17,688 nt of DNA, from positions 1-17,688 of the forward strand of contig JACRKI010000153.1 of NCBI GenBank assembly GCA_016215305.1. Direction: 5' to 3'. Source of the stretch: Candidatus Woesearchaeota archaeon (lineage in GTDB: Archaea > Nanobdellota > Nanobdellia > Woesearchaeales > DSVV01). Both the position numbers and the translations under genes were made by a program. The notes under the pieces are model-generated. The model had not been told where the DNA came from. It searched no databases and worked only from the letters and a program-made list of their open reading frames with translations. Numbering within the stretch: the first letter of the stretch is position 1; each line of letters begins with the position of its first letter. Of this stretch, positions 13,135 to 17,688 are shown in pieces.

Positions 13135-13362
13135 ATGGAAACAGTTGTCAAAACAAAGAAATGGGGAAATTCTGTAGGGGTTATTCTCCCTGCAGAATTT
13201 GTCAAACAGCAGCATATTCATCCAGGAGATGATTTGGTCATTGATGTGAAGGAAAAGCACAATGTTCTCAAAGAACTTTTTGGCGCGTTGCCTTTTAAGA
13301 AACCAACAGAACAGCTCTTAAAAGAATCAAGAAAGGAGTTGGAAAGCAAATGGATGAGATAA
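13135..13362 (+). CDS. vapB: AbrB/SpoVT-type antitoxin (VapB/MazE-like)
   Basis: A 75-residue antitoxin with a swapped-hairpin AbrB DNA-binding domain: METVVKTKKWGNSVGVILPA and the strand EFVKQQHIHPGDDLVIDV, matching the 'W-G-N-S-x-G-V-x-L-P' signature. The C-terminal part (KELFGALPFKKPTEQLLKES and on) is a charged helix that should wrap the toxin. ATG 13135 is chosen, since AGGTGAT (13124-13130) stands five bases before it; a GTG at 13126 would add three residues but overlaps the operator. Its stop overlaps the toxin start by 13 bases (13350-13362). It should repress its own promoter through the palindrome at 13097-13127. Confidence 0.85.
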   Translation: METVVKTKKWGNSVGVILPAEFVKQQHIHPGDDLVIDVKEKHNVLKELFGALPFKKPTEQLLKESRKELESKWMR

Positions 13363-13721
13363 AATATCTAGATACTTATGTCCTTTGCGAAATTGCAAAA
13401 GCAAATGTTCGTTTCCTTCCTCTTTTGGTAAACACGAGTGTTGTGAATGATCTGACACTTGCTGAATTTTATGGTGTTATATTGCGTGAATTTAATGAAC
13501 AAACTGCAGAGTATTGGAAAAGTAAATTTCTTGCATATGCAAAACCAGTTTCATTAGATGTTCTTATTCTTGCAGTGAAGTTTCGAAAGGAGCATGCAAA
13601 GCGGAATGTCTCTTTCTTTGACGCAGTCGGCTATATTTTTGCAAAAGAGAATGGTGGTATTTTTGTGACAGGAGATAAAGAATTCCAGCGTTTTCCTCGT
13701 GTGGAATTTATTAAAGCATGA
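13350..13721 (+). CDS. vapC: PIN-domain toxin (VapC-like)
   Basis: A 123-residue PIN-domain ribonuclease. The acidic metal-binding residues are in place: D8 (KYLDTYVLCE), E39 (TLAEFYGV), D91 (SFFDAVGY) and D109 (VTGDKEF), the usual four. VapC toxins cleave specific tRNAs or rRNA in a Mg-dependent way; the target here cannot be told. The start at ATG 13350 lies inside the antitoxin gene, with a GGAG ribosome binding site in the antitoxin coding region (about 13336-13339), so translation is coupled. Pairing with an AbrB-type antitoxin is common in archaea. It lies between a truncated and an intact histidine phosphatase gene. Confidence 0.88.
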   Translation: MDEIKYLDTYVLCEIAKANVRFLPLLVNTSVVNDLTLAEFYGVILREFNEQTAEYWKSKFLAYAKPVSLDVLILAVKFRKEHAKRNVSFFDAVGYIFAKENGGIFVTGDKEFQRFPRVEFIKA

Positions 13722-13727
13722 TTATAT

Positions 13728-14147
13728 TCAATGCACCAGCTTCACTTTCTTTTTCTCATCAATAATGAATCCTTGCAATGCTCCGAAATGAATTGGTTCT
13801 TGATGCGGAATCTTCTGCTGCAAAAGAGAGAACGCAGGTCCAAGACAAGGTTCATGGGTAATAATCACTGCATTTTCATTGTCTTGCAATTTCTTCAATG
13901 TCTCAAAAATCAATGCAGCCAGTTCTTTGCCGCTGTCGTGTTCAATGTTCGCGCGGGAATCAGCTTGCGGTTCTGTGTTTGTTAACTGGACAGCGGTTTC
14001 GTAGCATCTTTTCTTCTCAGAACAAATGACAAGAGAGAACTGCGGAAGAACCCGTTGTGCTTCATGGCATTCCTCTTCTCCTTTTTTAGTAATGCCAGAA
14101 GTAAGAAGGTTCTTTTGCGCGTGTCGAAGGACAAAAATATGTTTCAT
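13728..14147 (-). CDS. SixA-like histidine phosphatase
   Basis: A 139-residue member of the histidine phosphatase superfamily. The phospho-acceptor RHA motif is at residues 8-10 (MKHIFVLRHAQKN); the conserved arginine segment is CSEKKRCYETA; the second catalytic His is in AVIITHEPCLG. The size and the RHA variant fit the short SixA-like phosphohistidine phosphatase branch rather than phosphoglycerate mutase. Substrate unknown. It converges on vapC with a 6-base gap. The ATG at 14147 is preceded on the minus strand by a TATA region (14167-14178) centred about 26 bases upstream, so the transcript is probably leaderless. It carries its own complete domain and so is not the missing half of the truncated gene at 12701-13060. 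Confidence 0.8.
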   Translation of the reverse strand: MKHIFVLRHAQKNLLTSGITKKGEEECHEAQRVLPQFSLVICSEKKRCYETAVQLTNTEPQADSRANIEHDSGKELAALIFETLKKLQDNENAVIITHEPCLGPAFSLLQQKIPHQEPIHFGALQGFIIDEKKKVKLVH

Positions 14148-14166
14148 ACAATGATTTTCTTCTGAG

Positions 14167-14178
14167 TATATTTATATG
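14167..14178 (-). promoter_or_regulatory. TATA box for the SixA-like gene
   Basis: Minus-strand CATATAAATATA is centred about 26 bases before the start codon at 14147. Confidence 0.55.
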
Positions 14179-14232
14179 TTTCTTTTCTTTGGGCTAATAT
14201 GAAACCCTACCAATTTTTCTTTTCAGTTTCTT

Positions 14233-15246
14233 CTACTTTTCTTCCTTCTTCCCAAATGTTCCAGCAACTAATAATGGAAAGATAATCGTCGCGTCTCCAT
14301 GTACTTTGACGTGTCCTGCTGTTGCTTTAATCTTTCCCCAGGTGATTGCCTCTTCTGCGTGCGCGCCGGAATCACTGCCGTCAAATTCTTCGGCGGTATT
14401 AATGTACACTGCATAATCAAGTCCTTCCCGGAAAATGTTTGCGTTCAAAATAAAATGTTTGACAACTCCAGCTCCCAAAATAATTGCCGCAGTCTTGTCA
14501 TTATTCAAGCCAATGTCCACTATTTTTTTTGTGTCTCCTGCAATTTCAATGTTAAAATCAGGATGCCGCTGTCGCATGAAATACACCAGATCTCCAAACG
14601 AGCCATCAGTCAATGCAGGACAGAAAACCGGAATCTCGTTCTTGAACGCCCAATACAAAATGGAATCTTCGTGGTCTTGTTCAGATGCAATTTCTCGTCC
14701 GAGTTCAAATGCAATCTGTGAAGGAGTGTGAATAATGCCTTTTTCTTTTTGTTCTTTGTATAAGCGATCCAAAAAAGGATTAATGAATTTCTCAAAATAC
14801 AAATAGCGGTCGTTTGGAATAAAAATATTTCCGGTGCGGTTAATTCCTTTTTCATACATGCTTCTGCCGCTGACGTTAAAAACACCAATCGCAAAAGGCT
14901 TCAAACACTTGATAATGTCTTCTTCAACGCCCCCAGCTGTGGTGACAAGAACATGCACCATCTTGTGTTTGACAAGATATTTGATGATATCGCGATTGCC
15001 AGAAGTCACCATGTTGGAAGTATAGCCGAGAAAAATCGTGCATTTTTCTTCCTGCATTTGTTTGACAAGCTCCACTGCTTTTGCAAAGTGCGTTGCCTGA
15101 AATCCGATCGTGGCAAAGCTGTCTAAAAATTCCTGAAAATCAAATTTCTTTTCAAAATTCCATCCTTTGACTTTTGCGAGATGATCAACGTCTGGAGCAG
15201 GAGCTACTTGATAATTCTTTTGATCTTTATATTCTGTTGGGTTCAT
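14233..15246 (-). CDS. dys: Deoxyhypusine synthase
   Basis: A 337-residue NAD-dependent deoxyhypusine synthase, which transfers the aminobutyl group of spermidine to a lysine of aIF5A. Clear family features: the NAD-binding region VTSGNRDIIKYL, VLVTTAGGVEEDIIKCLKPF, the INRTGNIFIPNDRY loop, and the C-terminal catalytic block EFDGSDSGAHAEEAITWGKI with Lys305 as the covalent intermediate, then the DATIIFPLLVAGTF tail. Length is normal. The family motif usually reads GSDSGARPDEA; here it is GSDSGAHAEEA, so two motif positions differ, but the catalytic Lys is kept. A GAGG ribosome binding site stands about 8 bases before the ATG. A hairpin with a GAACGAAGTGA loop lies in its leader. Confidence 0.95.
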   Translation of the reverse strand: MNPTEYKDQKNYQVAPAPDVDHLAKVKGWNFEKKFDFQEFLDSFATIGFQATHFAKAVELVKQMQEEKCTIFLGYTSNMVTSGNRDIIKYLVKHKMVHVLVTTAGGVEEDIIKCLKPFAIGVFNVSGRSMYEKGINRTGNIFIPNDRYLYFEKFINPFLDRLYKEQKEKGIIHTPSQIAFELGREIASEQDHEDSILYWAFKNEIPVFCPALTDGSFGDLVYFMRQRHPDFNIEIAGDTKKIVDIGLNNDKTAAIILGAGVVKHFILNANIFREGLDYAVYINTAEEFDGSDSGAHAEEAITWGKIKATAGHVKVHGDATIIFPLLVAGTFGKKEEK

Positions 15247-15277
15247 AAAAAATCCTCATATTCACGGATGCGATTCT

Positions 15278-15316
15278 CAAAATACCTTCTGAACGAAGTG
15301 AAGAGAAGGTATTTTG
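15278..15316 (-). repeat. Intergenic hairpin, GAACGAAGTGA loop family (4)
   Basis: CAAAATACCTTCT (15278-15290) pairs perfectly with AGAAGGTATTTTG (15304-15316), 13 bp. The loop GAACGAAGTGAAG differs by one base in the core from those near the ribosomal operon. It can act as a terminator after the upstream gene at 15366 or as part of the dys leader. Confidence 0.6.
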
Positions 15317-15365
15317 TTTGCTTTATAAAACTTATTGTGGTTGTTACAGAAGAGGGGTAAATCTA

Positions 15366-16355
15366 CTATTTAGAATTGTTTGACAATAATTCCGCTTGTT
15401 TATAATTATCGAGATCTATTCTTGTCTGAACACTGTAGATATAGATTCTGTTTAGCAGATATGCACTCACTTGAATAGCAGTATCCTGTTCAAGGTCTTT
15501 GGTCATAATGCAGTAAAAAATGCGTAGTTCCTTGTCGTAAATGATGCCGCAGTCATGGAAATATTTTTCATCATCTTTGTATCGTGAACCAAATTTGTGC
15601 GCAATAACCACGTCCTCTGGAAGATCTGCAATTTGAGGAAGATTAAATGTGGTTTTTGTCAGCATTTGGAGAATATATTCTGAATCTTGTGGTTCGAGAA
15701 CAGTGGAAAGGTATAAGCTGGAAAAAAGATTGTAAAAAGAAATGGTGGTAACAGAATTGCTTTGAAATCCATAGTATTTGTAAACAAGATTCTCAAAATC
15801 ATCTTGATCTATGTTTCTATAGAGAATGTTGAGTGCAGTATTGTCAGAATCCTCTAGCATTCTATCCAGTAATTGACGCACAGTGAGGTACTGTGCAGTT
15901 GTGTTATACAAAGTTCCCCAAGTATCTGTTTTATCATTGTCCAGAATAGCAAGTGGGGTATCAAGAGTCATTTCTCCTCTTTCGATCTTCTTCATGACAA
16001 GAATTGCAAGAGGAATTTTCATCATGCTTGCAGAAAGATATGTTTGATTTCCGTTAATGCTCATGTGCGCGCCAGACCGAAGGTTTTCCACATAGACAGA
16101 AATAGTGAGGTTATTCTTTTCAATATTCTGTTTTAATTCTTCTTGGAGTGGTTCATAATTTAAAATCAAATAACTTTGCGGTTCAAGAATGCCCGAATAT
16201 ATTCTGGAAGAAAGAAGTTTCGTATCGTTTGAAAGAGCTGCGCTTGTTATTTTTTCTGTAGTTACAGTTGATTGTTCCATATTCATATAAATCAAAGCGC
16301 CAGATAAAACAAGAATTACTATTGCTTCAAAAACCGCAAATCCTTTTATTTCCAT
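15366..16355 (-). CDS. Membrane-anchored class A beta-lactamase/PBP-like serine hydrolase
   Basis: A 329-residue protein with an N-terminal signal anchor (residues about 5-23, AVFEAIVILVLSGALIYMN) and an extracellular serine beta-lactamase/transpeptidase fold. The three motifs are seen: SxxK as S110-MM-K113 (LSASMMKIPLAI), SDN at 170-172 (EDSDNTALNIL), and K-F-G at 254-256 (AHKFGSRY) in place of KTG. No Glu is visible at the position of class A Glu166 (about residue 206), so hydrolysis of beta-lactams by the class A route is doubtful. It may instead be an esterase, peptidase or cell-surface peptide hydrolase; archaea have no murein. A TATA-like box (16381-16388) lies about 29 bases upstream, suggesting a leaderless mRNA. 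Confidence 0.8.
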   Translation of the reverse strand: MEIKGFAVFEAIVILVLSGALIYMNMEQSTVTTEKITSAALSNDTKLLSSRIYSGILEPQSYLILNYEPLQEELKQNIEKNNLTISVYVENLRSGAHMSINGNQTYLSASMMKIPLAILVMKKIERGEMTLDTPLAILDNDKTDTWGTLYNTTAQYLTVRQLLDRMLEDSDNTALNILYRNIDQDDFENLVYKYYGFQSNSVTTISFYNLFSSLYLSTVLEPQDSEYILQMLTKTTFNLPQIADLPEDVVIAHKFGSRYKDDEKYFHDCGIIYDKELRIFYCIMTKDLEQDTAIQVSAYLLNRIYIYSVQTRIDLDNYKQAELLSNNSK

Positions 16356-16380
16356 CGTAAAGAGATGTGGTTCTTCTTTC

Positions 16381-16388
16381 TTTAAATG
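16381..16388 (-). promoter_or_regulatory. TATA-like box for the serine hydrolase gene
   Basis: Minus-strand CATTTAAA is centred about 29 bases before the start codon at 16355. The remaining 16389-16528 holds no recognisable element apart from AT-rich sequence. Confidence 0.4.
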
Positions 16389-16528
16389 ATTTCCGTTGAA
16401 GTGCTATGATAAAATAGTCGCATTATCTTTTTTCCTATTGAGATTTATTTAAATCTACAATTGCCTTTCTCCCTCTTACTGTGATAAAAATATCATAGTG
16501 AGAAGTTCCATAGAAAGATACAAAAAAG

Positions 16529-17080
16529 ATGGCATGTCATTTGGATGGCGGGAGTTGTGCCCATGATTGGGGTATGGGAGGAGGCGGTGATTATTTGACG
16601 AGCGGCAGCTCTTCATATGGGAGAATGAGCAGTTATGCGGCAGCGCCAAGATATACGGGCAGCAATGTCCCTCTTGGAAGTTATGCAGGTTCAGGAAACG
16701 CAGGAGCAGAATATTTGCCAGCGATGAATTCCTTTGGTCTTGCGTCCTATGCCGCAAATCCAAAGTATGGTGCAGTGTATAAGGGAGCAGGAAAATATGT
16801 CGGGCAAAATGTTCCAGAGAAAAAGAATCAATCCGGAAAACCGCAGAAAATACTTTTCGCATATAGAAATCAAGAGGGAAAAGATACAGAAAGAAATGAG
16901 CAGCAATTTATTGCGCAGGATGTTGCGCGTCCGACAGCAACAAGAAATTCAATTGACGACACACTTGACCAAACAAATGCAATTACAGTGCAGAGAAATT
17001 TTTTGGAGCAGATGATTCAGCAGGCAAAGCAGCAAGCGATTGCACCACAACAGATGCAGTATAGGGTAATGTATCAATAA
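16529..17080 (+). CDS. Gly/Ser/Tyr-rich orphan, possible partner of the AAA ATPase
   Basis: An unrecognised 183-residue protein in two parts. Residues 1-90 are low-complexity, rich in Gly, Ser, Ala and Tyr, with repeated units of the form (Y)-x-G-S/A and Y-x-G-x-N-V-P (RYTGSNVPLG, KYVGQNVPEK) and no predicted fold. Residues 105-183 are more ordered: a charged stretch (RNQEGKDTERNEQQF) and a Gln-rich helix (RNFLEQMIQQAKQQAIAPQQ). There are no membrane segments or cysteine motifs beyond three Cys/His at the start. No ribosome binding site or clear TATA box supports ATG 16529, though the composition is coding-like. It precedes the Vps4-like gene on the same strand, separated by intergenic repeat B; a scaffold or substrate role for that ATPase is only a guess. 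Confidence 0.55.
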   Translation: MACHLDGGSCAHDWGMGGGGDYLTSGSSSYGRMSSYAAAPRYTGSNVPLGSYAGSGNAGAEYLPAMNSFGLASYAANPKYGAVYKGAGKYVGQNVPEKKNQSGKPQKILFAYRNQEGKDTERNEQQFIAQDVARPTATRNSIDDTLDQTNAITVQRNFLEQMIQQAKQQAIAPQQMQYRVMYQ

Positions 17081-17128
17081 AAATATCATGGACAGAAGGA
17101 ACACAACACAGAAACTCGCACAAAAAAA

Positions 17129-17247
17129 CACGAACCAGCAACGCTGAGGTATCTTCATGTAATTATTATTTAAAAATAAATGGAAGATATCGAAAAAATA
17201 ATTTAAAATAATTATTGTGGTCATCTGGCTTTGTCAGGCGAATCAAA
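17129..17247. repeat. Intergenic repeat, copy B
   Basis: Shares four collinear blocks with copy A (3136-3302): CACGAACCAGCAACGC at 17129-17144, GTATCTTCATGTAATTATTAT at 17149-17169, AATTATTGTG at 17210-17219 and AGGCGAATCAAA at 17236-17247. Spacing between blocks differs slightly. An internal inverted repeat TATCTTC/GAAGATA (17150-17156 with 17183-17189) can form a hairpin. It fills the gap between the orphan and the ATPase. No reading frame is seen. Confidence 0.65.
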
Positions 17248-17277
17248 CAAGCGATTCAAAAAAGAAAGGAGATTATC

Positions 17278-17688
17278 ATGAACCTACACCAAATCCAAAA
17301 CATTGAGCAGCAGGCAAAAACAACAAGCGACAAGTCAAAAGCAAGAGAATTATTTCTCGACGCGGCAGAAAAGTATTTACAGCTCTCAAAAACAGACAAA
17401 GCAAATGAAAAAATATTCCTCCAAAAAGCAACAGAGTTGTATTTGAAAGCGCAGGAGATTCCAGTGCAGCAAGAATCAGCAATTTCAAATTCTTTTAGTT
17501 CTGCAAAAAAGCCAAAACTTAGTTTCAAAGATGTCGGAGGTTTAGAGCAGCTCAAAGAAGCAATTGCAAATAAAATCATCAGACCATTAAAGCATCCTTT
17601 TATTTATCAGCATTATGGAAAAAAGATTGGCGGAGGAATCTTATTATACGGTCCACCAGGTTGCGGAAAAAGTTTGATAGCAGAAGCG
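17278..17688 (+). CDS. MIT-domain AAA ATPase (Vps4/CdvC-like), 5' part only
   Basis: 137 residues are visible; the rest lies beyond the window. Residues about 1-60 form a three-helix, Lys/Glu-rich MIT-like domain (KARELFLDAAEKYLQLSKTD, then EKIFLQKATELYLKAQ). After a Ser/Gln linker the AAA domain opens with LSFKDVGGLEQLKEAI, KHPFIYQHYGKKIGGGIL and the Walker A motif GPPGCGKS (125-132). MIT-AAA proteins of this kind (Vps4/CdvC) remodel ESCRT-III/CdvB polymers in cell division and membrane scission; other MIT-AAA proteins such as katanin-like ones are possible. The ATG at 17278 follows a GGAG site (17268-17271). No CdvB-like gene is seen in the window, but the preceding orphan might be linked. 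Confidence 0.85.
   Translation, partial: MNLHQIQNIEQQAKTTSDKSKARELFLDAAEKYLQLSKTDKANEKIFLQKATELYLKAQEIPVQQESAISNSFSSAKKPKLSFKDVGGLEQLKEAIANKIIRPLKHPFIYQHYGKKIGGGILLYGPPGCGKSLIAEA

Noticed and set aside
12701..14147. The two histidine phosphatase genes as halves of one gene split by vapBC
   Set aside because: The gene at 13728-14147 holds both RHA and its own second catalytic His, so it is a complete short domain rather than the missing N-terminal half.

Overview
The window reads as archaeal chromosome, most plausibly from a small-genome DPANN-type lineage (Woesearchaeota/Pacearchaeota-like). The domain is well supported: archaeal L7Ae, S28e and L24e, an aEF-2 with the diphthamide motif, deoxyhypusine synthase, an archaeal histone, a tRNA with a bulge-helix-bulge intron, and TATA boxes about 25 bases upstream of many start codons. 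The phylum is an inference.

Layout. 1-297: nested perfect palindromes without a gene, possibly a remnant of an IS200/IS605-type element. 298-3081: two small helical proteins, a broken AT-rich gene region (1339-2339) and a CADD/PqqC-type di-iron oxygenase. 3082-3372: an intergenic repeat that recurs at 17129-17247. 3373-5097: a small orphan, then a minus-strand block with a SemiSWEET transporter, a hicBA toxin-antitoxin pair, a membrane protein and a histone. 5184-6462: a lipoprotein alpha/beta hydrolase, then an overlapping DUF2283-DUF357 pair on the minus strand. 6592-6710: tRNA-Leu(CAA) with a 31-nt intron. 6968-7217: a strongly structured RNA leader without a recognised family. 7251-12671: the operon rpl7ae - rps28e - rpl24e - ndk - aef2, with a 524-residue intein in the aEF-2 P-loop. 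12701-14147: a 5'-truncated histidine phosphatase, a VapBC-type pair and a SixA-like phosphatase. 14233-16355: deoxyhypusine synthase and a membrane-anchored serine beta-lactamase/PBP-fold protein. 16529-17688: a Gly/Ser/Tyr-rich orphan and the start of a MIT-AAA (Vps4/CdvC-like) ATPase cut by the window edge.

How the genes relate. The central operon supplies translation: three ribosomal proteins, NDK for GTP supply and the translocase aEF-2. Deoxyhypusine synthase serves aIF5A maturation. L7Ae binds K-turns, so the structured RNA in front of its gene is a natural candidate for autoregulation or for a separate ncRNA. Short intergenic hairpins with a shared loop core (GAACGCAGTGA or its complement) recur between genes, and at least ten start codons have a TATA box at 23-29 nt, which suggests leaderless transcription is common.
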